A DNA stretch of 64,000 nt from Porodaedalea pini. Its lineage: Eukaryota > Basidiomycota > Agaricomycetes > Hymenochaetales > Hymenochaetaceae. Below the pieces are notes generated by a model, which made no database searches, was not told the origin of the DNA, and saw nothing but the letters and a program-made list of their open reading frames with translations. The DNA lies in assembly GCA_002794775.1 (NCBI GenBank), contig NBAY01000004.1, positions 806,001-870,000 of the forward strand, in the 5' to 3' direction. Made by a program: the position numbers and the translations under genes. Below are positions 24,037 through 36,382 of this stretch, one piece after another (positions within the stretch are counted from its first letter, which is position 1; every line of letters starts with the position of its first letter).

Positions 24037-27000
24037 ATGGCGAGACCAGCCCGTCCACGCAATCATCAACCACTATACGCTGACTCGGACTCAGATGGCG
24101 ATGAGAATGAGAACGACGCGTCCGACGTCGAAGCCACCCCACGAGCAAAGCAGCCGCGCGCGCCCAGCGGTAAGGGCAAGGGCAAGAAGCGCGTCTCGGA
24201 CGTCTTTCAGCCCATGGAGCCTGGTAGCAGTCCAAATGGAAATCCGCGCGTGCCATTCAAGACCGTGAACATCAACGACGATGAAGCAGAGAAACGCAAA
24301 CGCAGGAAGAGCGCGAAACTCGCGGCGCCGATGGTCCTTGTTGACGGAGTCGACGTGGCTAATGGCAACGCTGTTGCGGGCTCGTCCACGCAAGAGTCTG
24401 GTGATACGCCGAGGGCAAATAGACATTCAAAGCATAAGCAGCAGCTCATGGCTGTTACAGAAACGCCAGTCATTAACGTCCCGCTCGATGTCATGAGCTC
24501 AAATTTTGAAGAATGGATGAAGATGGCTACCGATAATGTCCGTAGTTTACTTTGCTATATGTTGTTACTCATACTGACAGCGCATTCTGGTAGAAAATTA
24601 ATGCAACAAACTCCTGGAATTTTGCGCTCATTGACTATTTCCATGACATGTCTTTGCTGCGGAATAACGGAGACAACTCTATCAACTTTCAGAAGGCGTC
24701 ATGTACCCTTGATGGTTGCGTAAAGATCTGGACAAGCCGCGTCGATAGCGTCGGAACTGAGACGGGAAAGTTGCTAAGCAATCTTGCGTCGGAGGGGAAA
24801 GCAGAGGGAGACGATGAAGACCTGTCGGATAACCCCGATGCCGGTGACCAAACGCAGCGCAAGCGCACTGCAAAGTCGAATCGGACAGAGTCAACGCTTG
24901 CAAAGAATGCCTCACAACTGCGCAGTAAGAAGCTCGACCTCGAGTTCAGCGTTGATCCGCTATTCAAGAAAACGTGTGCTGACTTTGACGAGGGTGGTGC
25001 GCAGGGGCTATTGATGAACCATCTCAGCCTTGGCATGGGCAGCGAGGGCAGTATGCGAGTAATTTTCGATGCTAGTGATGCCATGGGTAAAGGCAAAGAG
25101 GAAGATGAGGAACCCGCCGATGTCGAACCCTACGACGAAATCGATCTCAGCTATATACGAAGTAAGGACTGAGAGTGTTTAGAAGTTCTTTCCTTTTTTT
25201 TGCTGACTTATTCCCCAGGCGAATTTCTTCCTGAACTTTCTATGTTAGAAGACAAGGCTATCGCCCATTCTCTCGAAGGCTTCTCCTTCTCTAAAGACGC
25301 TGTGTCTTTCGATCAGTCCAACTTCATGAACGCAACCTACGCAGAGGACCTGGACGATGGTGACGACTTCGGCGCTGGCGCTGGCTTCGGCGACGTTGCT
25401 GCTGCGCCGATGGACGTCGATGGCGGCATGGGTGGCGGTGAGGATGTCCAAGACTTTTTTGTCGGCGACCAGGCTGTCGCAGATGATTTCGGTTATGACG
25501 GTGGTTATGACGGTGGTGCAGATGATCAGAGCCATGCGGGCGGTGAAGGCGGCGACGTCAATGAAGATGGCGCGTCGGGATCACAGCCTCCTCGGACAGG
25601 CGGGTTCGAGCCCTTTGACCCGCGTCGCGCGCCGAATGAGCGCGATTTGCTTCTTGCTATGACAGAACCAGGCGCCAACGGAAGTTCACTTGATTACTTT
25701 GACCAGACATTCCTGAAGAACTGGGCTGGCCCTGAACACTGGAAACTGCGCAAGGTTATCCGACGACGTGCGTACCTCTCATTCTTACTAATATACTTCA
25801 CAAGCAACTGACTTTGGTTGTGCAGCTGAAGCAAATGCAGACACATCGGCGAACAAGACGAAGACACGCGAAAGGAAGGAACCGTTCAAGATTGATTTCC
25901 TTACCCCGGCTACGAAGTCGCAGAAGGAAGTTACAAAGGAGATATTTGCGCCCGTTACGCGCGGTGCAAGTACAACACTACCACAGTTCACCAAAAAGAA
26001 AGGACGCAAGGGCAAGGAGAAAGAGAAGCGCAGCGAGCAAACTCTCCCGGATGATATGCATTTCTCCAGTCGTCAATTGGTCACGCTGTTCCTTAAGCCT
26101 AATTTTGCGGTATTTAGTTCATATTATGGTTCTCGACGAGGCATTTTTCTGACAATATGTACCACAGCTTAAAATGCGGGGTAATAGAGCGAGACTCAAT
26201 GATAACGATGGTGAGGTCGATGAAAACTTCTGGGCTCAGGCTGCTGCGGACCAAGCTGCAGGTCGACAAAATGACGAAGGTGAAGAAGGTAAGTTTGCAC
26301 ACTATGCTTTGTCCTTTGCTCTTCTGACCGTTATTATATCAAGGTGCGAACGGCGGGGCGATTCCGTTCAACACCCAGTTCTTCCATGATGAGTACGATG
26401 ACGGCCCAGGCTTTGATGACATCTACGACGGTGATGCAGGCGGAGATGCGTTGGGTATGGATGCAGAGCCTGGCGAACGTGACCTCCTTGCGGAGACGCA
26501 GGGCATGTCGCGCCGCGTGCGTCCTGAGGCTGTCAACTACGCACGACGTGCGAAGCGGGTGGATGTTCGCAAGCTGAAGGAGAATATCTGGAAGGGGCTT
26601 GATATTGTTGTTCCGCCGTCCCAGGGACTTGAGAACGAGGACGAGGATGTCTCGATGGTGCGCACAGTATTTTCTTTCCTATCATCTGCAACTGAAGTTC
26701 TGATCTTTATTACTTCATTTGTTCAGGAAAATACGGGCCCTCGTCCAGCAACAGATCCCGAAGAGGCGCGTGTCTTTACGTCGGTGATCTCAGACCTGCA
26801 GGGCTCGTATCCGAAGGACAAAATGGCGGACATCAGCACGAGCTTTTGCTTTATTTGTCTTTTGCACCTCGCGAACGAGCGTGGGCTCAAACTTGAGGTC
26901 GGCGATGAGGACGAGGGTGTCGCACCACAGAACGCTGCGGGGAACCAGACAGAGGAGACGCGAGTCGGGAACCTTTGGGGCGTAAAGGTTCGGTGCCATG

Positions 27001-27081
27001 TTCCTCACTCGTTACATGTACTGACTTTCTCTTTGCTGGACATAGGTGTTCCGAGATCCGACAGCCATCCCAGCTGCATAA
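24037..27081 (+). CDS. BRN1: Condensin complex subunit 2 (Barren/CAP-H)
   Basis: This is the kleisin subunit that bridges the SMC2-SMC4 heads of condensin for mitotic chromosome compaction. The start at 24037 gives MARPARPRNHQPLYADSDSD. Conserved Barren elements follow in order: MATDN-KINATNSWNFALIDYFHDMSLL (across an intron), INFQKASCTLDGCVKIWTSRVDSV, DPLFKKTCADFDEGGAQGLLMNHLSLG, then a Gly/Asp-rich acidic linker (25350-25570), FDQTFLKNWAGPEHWK, the ending DVRKLKENIWKGLD, and KMADISTSFCFICLLHLANERGLKL. The last exon gives VFRDPTAIPAA-stop at 27079-27081. Length and order fit the family. Confidence 0.92.
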
Positions 27082-27616
27082 AGAGCATTAATTCGACTAA
27101 CGACATCTTGCTTTTTCTTCGTTCTTTCCCCACATACAATCCACACCAGCAACGGCGTACGTTATCTCTCGTAACAACAGCTTGTATACATGTATCTTGA
27201 TGGACGTGCATTCATCGCTATATACTATTTCCATTCTTGTTTTGCATGTTTCACTGTTAGAATGGCAATATAATGGCCGGATCTACTCATACAATTATTC
27301 TAGAGTCTGCATATGTGATGTTTCTTGCCTCGTAGAGGAAGTGCATGGGATGCGAAAGAAGAGACAAGCGTGAAACGTTTTTACCGCATCCTTGCTACTG
27401 TAATTTGAGGACCCACGCAACACAACCACATGACCGACTTGGACTCGGAGTGATGACGGAGTCGCCTTCCAGACTCTGATCTATAACCTCCGGCAACGGC
27501 AAACGCTTCATATCCCAGTGTTTCTCTGTCAGAAAAATATTGTCTCTCTCTCGACCGAGTAGCAGACGCAATGGCAAAAATCAACGATATCTTTCGTCCT
27601 AAGAGCGTATACATAC
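27082..27616. other. Intergenic region
   Basis: This is the 3' flank of BRN1 up to the F-box relic. No gene, RNA or repeat was recognised. Confidence 0.4.
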
Positions 27617-28038
27617 CAGTGTCCTGTGCTGCAAGAGCTTATGGTCAACGATGATTCAGGGTTGACTACGGAGGGCATCGGCCTGGGATGGATATTTGAA
27701 AGGTTCAGATCTGTACGACGTCTCACGGTCAGAGCCCGCCGCTGGGAGGACCCGACAACGGATGCATCGTTGCCACCGTCATATCACTTCGTCGCTCTCG
27801 AGGGTTTCTATCCGAAGCAAGTCCCAGTTGCTCAGGTTGTCCAAGTTGCCAAGTACCTGCTGACTGGCGCGGATAGAGGAAGGAGCCTCGTCAAATTTCG
27901 GATACCCGTCATCAAGAGACCGTCTATATGTTCAATTATTGCAGAGCGCCCACATCAAATTTTTCTGAAGAATAGCGACAAATGCTTCGAGAAGTGCTGG
28001 GCGATAAACTGGAGTATGATCCTTGTGTTCCAGAGTAG
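27617..28038 (+). pseudogene. C-terminal relic of an F-box/LRR gene
   Basis: It aligns by eye with the last ~110 residues of the F-box protein at 16842-18526: CPVLQELMVND matches CPLLRDLVIDRD, WIFERFRSVRRLTVRA matches PIFERFTCIHHLTIRG, and AKYLLTGADRGRSLVKFRIPVI matches ATYLHSGTDKGINLTKFRISTV. After KFRIPVI the frame breaks. The closing block resumes in another frame as MLREVLGDKLEYDP, matching RLRKILGSKLEFEP, with a stop at 28036-28038. No F-box or upstream repeats are present. It is a truncated, frameshifted fragment. Confidence 0.7.
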
Positions 28039-28339
28039 CCAATGGTCAGTTATCGCTGGTGAATACGAGTTTCAAGTGCCAGTGTTCCGTGAAGACGCTG
28101 GTATGCAGAGCTATCACGTTCTTAGTTTCACTCCCATTCGTGACGTATGATAGCTTTGACCAGCGTTAGATGCTGTTTAATAGTAAGCTTGTTGACGGCA
28201 GCCAGGCTGTACCAGTATGCCGACCTTGGCACGACTTGGAATTGCGATCCAAACCTAAATACAGAAATACTACACCGTAGTCTACACGTGATTGGCACTT
28301 TATAAGGTTGCACTTCTCTGCACTACACGCTACAGGACG
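28039..28339. other. Spacer between F-box relic and LINE 3' end
   Basis: No gene was recognised. The exact 3' end of the LINE is not visible; the transition lies somewhere in or near 28260-28400. Confidence 0.3.
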
Positions 28340-28437
28340 AACTAAAACTAAAGAAGGGGAGAGGAAAAGAAAGAAAAGAGAATGCGACGTAGTGGCTGAA
28401 TATGTAATATCGTGAATATGGGCATGGGTGGTGGAAA

Positions 28438-31400
28438 CTAAGTAGCTGAGAAAGTGTAGTTATGTAGTTGTAAAAGATCGTGTGGGAGGTCTGAGTAAAA
28501 AGGCATTGCATCGGGTGGACGTTTAAAGGAAAAATATGCGAATTGAATGAGAAGCATAAAGTTAGACGGAGCGAACCAATTGGAAAATTGAAGAGGAAGT
28601 TGTGTTTTGTGGAAATATTGACGACGAACTTGCGAAAAATATGGGCAAACGTTTAGAATATGACGGATGTCGTGTTTGGTACAGGATGGGTCCGGGCAAC
28701 GGCTGGGCAGGTTCCGATCATGCATTTGGTGCGTATTGAGGAGAAGACCCACTGCTCTCGACTGGAGATGTCGAGGGATGCGTTTCTCAGGGTTAAGTCG
28801 CAGGAAGGGCCGTAATTGGCGCCTTGGGTGAAGGATAAACAGTGCAGTAGTAGTGCTGCGATGGTGTCGGAGGTTAAGGACACGGTTCCGCCATTTGGCC
28901 AGAAGGTCGGTGGAGAATTGCACATGTAAATTTGGTAATTTATTGGGTGCTAGACTTTTGTGCTGCGAGCGTGAAGCTTGGGCCGCGAGCTGGTCTGCGC
29001 ACGAATTACCAGGTAAGCCCATATGGGAAGGCACCCACTGTATGGAAACGGTGGAGGCTGGGTGATGGGTGGATAGATAGATACCGCAAAGTCTGCGAAC
29101 GGCTGTGATGAAGGCTGCATGATGAGGGTCCTCTGAGAAGATGAGGCGCGCACAGTTTGCTGAGTCTGTGACGATGCGTAGGTGTGTAGGATGGGTGCAA
29201 TGCGCTAATAAAATGGAGAAGCGCGAGATGCCAGCAATGAGGGACTGTTGTTCCTCATATAGGACGTTACTGTGGGTATGCGCACTAGACGCAAAGGACA
29301 CGAGTTCGCGTTGATTATGCATGATGGAGAATCCGTGCCCGCCAATGGGGACGTTGTCCTGATCAATGACGGAGCCGTCAGTAAATAAGAAGTATTGGAA
29401 AGGAGGGGGGTGGTTGAAAAGGTGTAGAAACGCTTGACGAGTGTGATAACTGTCTTTGCGGGAAGCAATTGGTAAAAGAGAAAGACGGGAATGAATAGGA
29501 GGAATAAGAGGGTAAAGGTTAACGCTGGGGATAGTGATGTTGGGAGGAAGCATATTACGAATATCAGCCGACGACGGGAGAGAAGAACGAGAGGAAGATA
29601 TGTAAGATGTAATAAAACGTTTGGCTTGGTATTCAATGAAAAGGTCAATGGGAGGAATAGAAAGTAAAGAACCGGCGGCGTCCTTGTCAATGCTGCGAGA
29701 TAAAATTAAGGAGAGAGTGCGATGTTGCACTGTAGATAAAATGGAACTAACTGCAGAGGAATGAGGGAAAAGTTGAGCGCCGTAAACGGCGACGGAGCGA
29801 ATGAGGTTAAAGTAGAGAAGACGGGCGTATTCGAGATAGGACCCATTTGAAGAGTGAAATAGAAAGGATCGTTGTGAAAGAGTGGATAGCACCTTGTTGG
29901 CACGGGAATGAAGGTGTAATGTAGGATGTAAGTATTGATGAAATATAACCCCGAGCCATGTAATATGTGGTCGGGGGTGAATGACATGAGAAGGTGATAG
30001 AATGAGTGAAGGTTGGTGTTCGGTTTGTGTTGGATAAGTCGAAAGTCTGGAAGGTGAAGGGGTAAAATGAATGAGTTCAACGGAATCGGGGTCAATAGAA
30101 AGCCCCAATTGAGCAAATTGTGAAGAGAGAAAACGATATTGGTTTCGTAAACGAACAAGATTGGTCCGCATGCTAAACGAGCGAGCAGCTAGAAGATGGT
30201 CATCCATATAAGCAAGAAGAGGATGATTAAAGGGGAAACGCTTGTAATAGGCTTCTATGGCTGGAGCGGCCGCAAACGTGGAAATGAGGGGAGAAAGGGG
30301 GGATCCTTGTGGAACGCCCCTGTTAGGTTTGGTGAAGGTGTCTGAAAAATACTGATTGAAATGTAAGGAGATGGGGCGGTCGCGCATCCAATGGGAAACG
30401 CAATTAATGAGGTTAGGATGAATAGAGGATCGGGTCAACCGATCAATAAGCAAGGGATGAGAAATGTTATCAAAAAAACCTTGTATATCAATTGTAACCG
30501 CGGAGGTCAGCAAACGACGGCGTTCGGGTTCATATGGACCGAGGCCAGGGCTCGAGAAATAGAAAAGGAAATGATGGGTTGAAAGTTATTTAGATGTAAA
30601 AGTTCGTAGCAGGCGGTGAGCGCGGATAGGGCTTTCCGGCAGCCATGCTGAGATGAGGGGATGAGAGAACGTTGTTCAAATATAACTTGGAGACGATTGA
30701 AAAGAATGCGTTCAAATAATTTGTCCATGGTATCAACCAGGGCGATAGGGTGAAATGAACGAGGGAGTGAAAAGTCAGACCGTTTTGGTTTGGGAATGAA
30801 TGTAACGATAGAATGTTTAAATGATGAAGGGAAATAGCCAAAAGTAAGGCAAGCAGAAAATATTTGGGAAAAGAACGAAGGTTCAAATTCGATGAATAAT
30901 TTCAAATGAAGGTAAGAGAAACAGTTGACGCCAGGTGACGTCGAGTCATCGGTACCCTTTAGGGCCCGGAGCATTTCGTCGACAGAGACAAGCTCAATGC
31001 CGGATAGCGGTGGGAGCGTATGCTGGTCGTGATAACCCGAGGGGAGCGTGGGGAAGAACGTCGAGCGGAAGAGATCGGCTTTTTCGCTCTCATTAGAGGT
31101 GAAGCTGCCAGAAGGGAGCTTAAGCGCGCCGATAGGGTGGCGGCGGCACGCTGTGCCTACATGCTGTCGTCTCCAGATGGACGCGTGGTCAGATTGTTGG
31201 AGTAAGCCGCCGAAGAAGGACAATTTAGCGGCGGCAAGAGTTTTGTGAAGTCGGGAGAGACTTCCCAGAGACGGGTTAGAATGATGTGACTGGTAATTGC
31301 GACTGCATTGCTTGGTCCACCAAGAGTGGGGTCCGTGGTACGACCGGGGTTTATGCTTTCGTAGAAAGCGGGTCGTGAAAAGCGAAAACGCCATATAGAA

Positions 31401-32284
31401 GGAATGTAAAATGGCGTCAATATCAGAAGTGGACTGGATATTTGTCGCATTGAAAGAGAACAAGTGTGACTCTCGGAAGTCGGAAATTAAAGAAGGGATG
31501 TCACGTTTACGGACGAGGTGAAGAGGATGTGTATCGGGGGGAGGTGTAAACGAAATTGGGAAGGAAAAAGAAAGAGGGAGATGATCAGAACGAAATTCGA
31601 ATGAAGGGTCTCCAATAAGGAGGGATTGAATAACTGGAGGGGAAATGTCTGGCGAACAGAGAACAAGGTCGAGTGTAGAAGAACCCTGTGGGTAAAGGAA
31701 CGTGGGGTGTTTGGAGGGTTGGTGACTACTAACGACGAATCATCAATCCAACGTATAAGAGGTTCAGAAGCAGAGAAAAGGTGAGAAAAATGTTGATCCG
31801 ACCAAAGGGCCGAATGTCTATTGAAGTCGCCGAGAAAAATATGGGTGTCGGCCGGCAAAAGATTAGGGAAGGAGACTTCGAATGAATGGGTAGAAGGAGA
31901 GTTGTAAATGTTCCAAATATAAATAGGGGGGAGTGAACGGCCGCAATCGATGCTGATCGTGACTTGAAATATAGGGTGAGATAAGTTCGGATGAGAGCTA
32001 AATAGATGGGCAATGCGCGGGTGAATGAAAGTCGCGCAGGCGGGTGGTGTAGTTTGGGACGAAGGGGGAAGTACGCAGGTAAAGGGATCAGAATTGCGGG
32101 TAGCAAACTGTTTTTCCCCGTCAGCGGATAACTTGGAAGGAACGATGGTGGAAATTGTGGCAATTTCCTGTAAACAAATAATATCAGGGCACGCAGCGCC
32201 CCGTTGAAAGAGGGATCTAAAAAGAAGGTCAGTAGTAGGTTCCGAACGTCGAACGTTCAAAGAAAGAATAGAGAGGGACGTCAT
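28438..32284 (-). pseudogene. LINE ORF2: APE endonuclease, reverse transcriptase, RNase H; two frameshifts
   Basis: The ATG at 32284 gives MTSLSILSLNVRRSEP. Endonuclease landmarks are LNVR, CLQEI and FLGDFNRHSALW; after a frameshift near 31705 the shifted frame shows TLDLVLCSPD and the SDH motif. Reverse transcriptase text includes FIPKPKRSDF, SFHPIALVDTMDKLFERIL, QHGCRKALSAL and, after a second frameshift near 30565, VTIDIQGFFDNISH, GVPQGSPLSPLI and the catalytic YMDD. RNase H follows with LFTDGSV, EEQQSL, IVTDSANCARL and WVPSHMGLPGNSCADQLA. The C-terminal C-x4-C-x4-H-x4-C-like motif (CPDPSCTKHDIRHILNVC) is typical of the clade. Confidence 0.88.
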
Positions 32285-32287
32285 AAT

Positions 32288-34524
32288 TTAGAATGGAGGG
32301 CGGTAATTGCGATGGGTGGGACAGGCGGAAGACCTGGCGTTATGATCTCCTTGGCAGTTAATGCAATGCGCAAAGTGTTGGCACGCAAGGTTGTTAGATG
32401 CAGTACAAGGGGCACATCTTGCGACATGCACGGCCGTCCGGTGCGGTTCGGAACAAATGGCGCATCGCGCCACTGATCGGCATTTGGTGGATGGATGTCC
32501 CAGGCGATGGCAATTATCGCATTGGGAGATAGTGGGTCGGGCTCGCATTTCCTCAAGTCGTCGGATGACCCCGAAGACTGGGATATTGCGGTTGTCATGG
32601 AGGAAAAAGTGATCGAAAGCAAGACGGTTAGTGTCCTTGAGAATAATGGAGACGTTACAGAAGTCGAGGGTATTCAGGCGCTCGATAGACGCCATGAATC
32701 GGGGAGGATAAAGGAATTTGTAAATAGCGAATTGAGGAAGGGATGATAATTCTTCCAATAGCTCCGCTTGGGAGTAGAGGGTGTTAGTAGTTTTGTCAAA
32801 GACCGGGACAGCTGGAAGGACGAGTTTGAATTGAGGGGAAGGGGTGAAAACCTTCGCCCCACTGATGTTGATAACGTGGTTAAGGAGAGAGGCGAGGGAC
32901 GAGAAATTAGAATCAAAATCAGCGCGAATATTAGTGAACGAAATGCATAGGTTGCCATTGGAGGTATACTCGACGTTAAGGATGACGAGATGTTTAAAAT
33001 CGGTGGAACCTTTGAGGCCTGAGCGTACAGTATTCTTGATTGAGTTAGGGAGGGGCCGAACCGCGAGGTTATCGGGAAGGGAGAAATATACGCGTTTAAC
33101 ATTGCGTACGCGGGTGTTGACCGAGCCGTTAGCTCGATTCATGGGTGTAGTGGTGACCTCCTCGTCAGGGTGGTCAACAGTGAGTTTCACAACTTTGGTA
33201 GGGACCTGTTTAGGCCTTTTCTGTGCTACCTTGGCATAAGTGACCATTGTGTATCCGTTGTTATCCGTTCCGACGGACTGGACCAGAGGGTGGTATATCG
33301 TGGTCGTTAGCCCTGGGCGAGGGGTGTTGTGTTCAGAATGCATGTATCCATCCGGTGCATGGATGGTGCCCTGGGTGTCCATACGATAGCCTGAGCCCGG
33401 GATGCGGGTTTTGGCCATGGCCGATTCGTATTCCGTGCGTCCGCCTTTTGGGGGGGGTACACGTTGCTTAACAACCGGGGGGGGTGGGGGGAACCACGGG
33501 TCATGAGTAAAGCGTGCGCCAAGGGGTTCTGGGAGATATTTCTTATCTGTGGGGGTGTTAGCATGGAAAGATACTTTGGGTTTTGTGGTATTTTGCGCCT
33601 GTTTTTCAAGTTTAGTAGTTTTTTCCGTTAAAGAGGAAACCATAGATAAAAGAGAGGAAATAGAACGGGACATGGTCGTGAGTTCGTCTGAGATATGTTC
33701 CTCGCGGATATCCTGAGGACTCCGATAAATATTGTCGAAAATGTTTTTGCAGTATGGTGAATGAATTTTGAATGCGGTCTGGAAACTGTTAATAGCGGTA
33801 TTAGCATAATTCTCTCGTTGAGTTTCCTCGTCGAGCATGTTAGAGCGGTTTATCCAAAAGCAAAGAGAGGACGCGATGTTGGCCATGTAGCGTCCCATGC
33901 GAGCAGGATCATTCTGAAAGGGAGTCTCTGATTTCCAGAGGTCCTGGGAAATTAAGTTACGGAGGTCGCGGACCGAGCCGTCCGCGAGTTCGAGAGCCTT
34001 TCGGTTAACTTCTTCGGCAATTTCCGGGTCCTCGTTATCGATATCGATAGGATCGAGGTCGACTTGGGGAGGTTGAGAGTCCACGTACAAGTCGTCGTCT
34101 GTGTCCATAGCGTCCTTATCGTCTGGAATTTGTCCGATTGTGGCGGGGTTACCAGGAGCGTCGCGTGCTTGGTGTTCATCCTCGGATGGCGATCGTTTGA
34201 GTGACTGTTGTGAGGGAATATCCGGGTAGGGGGAAGATCCCCTTGTTTACGGAGAGCGGCGGCGTGTTTGTCCGCATCAACATCTGGGGACCAGTCGGCG
34301 ATGTTTTTCGAAGAAAGGTCGCAAACAGCAGAATTGTGGTTGTATGTCGAGTCGCGTCCGCATTTACTGCAGAGTTTCGCCGCGCCAGAAACACACGAGC
34401 GACTGTGATGAGGTAATTCGTATTTACACTCTTCACATTTAGTGGGATCCTTAATGTTGCCTAAGGATCTGAGCGATTTGGTTTTATGAAGAATCGGTGG
34501 CTTCGCATTGGGGGGCGGGGCCAT
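32288..34524 (-). pseudogene. LINE ORF1 (nucleic-acid-binding, CCHC zinc knuckles), one frameshift
   Basis: The start ATG at 34524 gives MAPPPNAKPPILHKTKSLRS, followed by paired CxxC motifs (CEECKYELPHHSRSC, CSKCGRDSTYNHNSAVC). The frame changes near 34225, between GDLPPTR and QQSLKRSPSEDEHQAR. The second part runs to the stop at 32288 and ends in three zinc-knuckle-like motifs (CDNCHRLGHPSTKC, CAICSEPHRTAVHVARC, CINCQGDHNARSSAC). A Pro-rich linker lies near 33470. ORF1 proteins of this kind coat the element RNA. With the frameshift repaired it would be about 745 residues. Confidence 0.8.
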
Positions 34525-34653
34525 CGTTAGAAACTGCGAGCTGTACAGATAAAGTCTTTCCCACGGTCGAGATGATGGTGGTAAGAAGTTAAGAGTGATT
34601 GGCACGCGCTTTGCCGCGGCAGCGTAAACTCAACACCGTGCACAACCGCGACG

Positions 34654-36274
34654 ATGAGCAACATTGCGTTCAGAGACTCGAGCGTTGTCATAGTAGAAAC
34701 AGGATGCACATCCGTACGCGCAATATTTGGCCTCGCCGACCTTCTCAAGCCGCCCGCCGTCGACATTGAGGCGCGAGTCGGCCTCCGACGCGTTGAAGAG
34801 GATGCTAGCGCACAGTCCTCAAGGCTACACACGAAGGTGAGCGAATACCTTGTGGGCCGGCAGCTCGACGAAGCACTCGCTGCCGGACAAGATGTTATTG
34901 TGTCTTGGCCCTTCGCGGATGGCGATATAAAGGACTTCCATGCCGCCGAGGCTCTCTGGTGCGCACCACCAACATCGACGATTTAATTGCTTTCTTTTAC
35001 TAAAACTCAAACTCAGGAAATACGTCTTGTTTAACCAGCTGGGCCTCAAACGCACGCAGAATGAGTCTCCTGCGCTTCTGACTTTCCCACATGGGCTCTC
35101 TCGTGACACGCACGAGCAGGTTTGCCAAATCTTCTTCGAGCGCTTCAACGTCGCCGCGGTGAGCATACTCGAGCGACCGCTTGCACAACTTTATGCTGCG
35201 AACTCTTTGAACGGCCTTGTCGTCGATATTGGTTACCATCGTACAGACGTTATTCCGATATATGAGTGTACCGTGCAGCACAACTGCGCGGATTACGTAC
35301 CTGTCGGTCTCGCGGATTGCGAGGCGTTTCTTGCGCGCTTGATGCGCAATAATGAGCAGCTTATATCAACTATCTCCCCTCCGGACTCCCCTCTCTCGGA
35401 CGAAGAGCTTCAAACACAGCTTCTTGCGCTCGCCCGGCAGATTTGGAGGGATGGACACGTGAAGCTCGGCGAAGCGGAAGCGGCACTAGGAGGCGATGAA
35501 GAGGGGGTTACGAACATTGCTGCTGTACTCGTTGCAGGGAAAGAGAAATCTGTCATCGAAAGTAACCAGAAAAAGCGCGCCAACGCGAAGGCGACTGCCG
35601 CAGAGCAGGCGCGCGCACGCGAAATCGAGGCGCTTGACCTTATCACTCTGGATTTCAAGGACAAGCAAGTCACCATTGGAAGGGAGCGTCATCGATTCTT
35701 GGATCCGCTGTTTGATCCATCTCTTTTACGCGAGTTGGAGGGCTTCGAAAAGAAGATGTGGCGAGGAGGAAGGTTGGTCCCTTTGCAGGATGCATGTGGA
35801 CATGCTGTCGCGAAGGCCGATTTGGATGCGCGTGTATCGATATGGGACAGTTTATTTGTCACTGGTGACTGTGCAAGTCTCATAAAAGGTATTTTCTCAG
35901 TACAAGTCTTCTACATCTTACTCAGTCACAAGGATTTAGGGATAGGAATAGCGCTGCAATCACGACTCTCGCATTTCATTCTGGGGAATCCTGACCACCA
36001 AAATGATGCACAACCGAAACAAATCCGTGTTCTCCATGTTCCAGAATACTTTGCAGAGTATCGGGAACAAGGCGACGGACTCGCCGCTTTCCTTGGTGCA
36101 AGTATTGTTGCGAAAGTGAGCAATCGTTCATCGAAGGGCAGTTACCGTGATGTTCTGACTTTACGACACGAGGTGATCTTTGCAGATCCCATGGGCAAGA
36201 ACTTCGTCTCGAAAGCGGACTACACGTCCAAAGGTCCAAAAGCCATTTTGGAGATGTCTGCGAGCCTCTTGTAA
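34654..36274 (+). CDS. Actin-related protein, Arp9-like (SWI/SNF and RSC remodeller subunit)
   Basis: Exons read 34654-34958, 35017-35888 and 35940-36274. The protein (about 500 residues) has an actin-like fold: SSVVIVETGCTSVRAIFGLAD (phosphate-1-like strand), KYVLFNQLGL, LTFPHGLSRDTHEQVCQIFFERFNV, ILERPLAQLYAANSLNGLVVDIGYHRTDVIPIY (phosphate-2 region), an inserted charged helix (NQKKRANAKATAAEQARAREI), DSLFVTGDCASLIKG and the ending MGKNFVSKADYTSKGP. The degenerate ATP loops and the tail suggest Arp9 rather than actin or Arp2/3 members. It would act in the nucleus with Arp7/Arp42-type partners. Assignment among divergent Arps is inferred. Its 5' end faces a LINE about 130 bp upstream. Confidence 0.65.
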
Positions 36275-36382
36275 TACTCAGACATGTATCTCTACCAGTA
36301 CAGATTGCAGCTACATGTATATTATAGTATTATTTGCCTTTCGCTCAGTTATCCTTCACAGTACAAAGCCAATGTGCGACCT

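Larger units (their letters stand above)
28340..34600 (-). mobile_element. Tad-like non-LTR retrotransposon (LINE), full length but mutated
   Basis: This is a minus-strand element with a two-ORF layout: ORF1 with zinc knuckles, then ORF2 with an APE-type endonuclease, reverse transcriptase and RNase H. That domain set fits the fungal Tad clade. The ends are approximate: I could not find a convincing target duplication or poly(A) tail. Three frameshifts, one in ORF1 and two in ORF2, inactivate this copy, but domains are otherwise well preserved. It sits between the F-box relic and an actin-related gene, with its 5' end head-to-head with the latter. Confidence 0.85.

Noticed and set aside
28500..34500. 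Plus-strand open frames across the LINE
   Set aside because: They are antisense to ORF1 and ORF2, which carry clear catalytic motifs.
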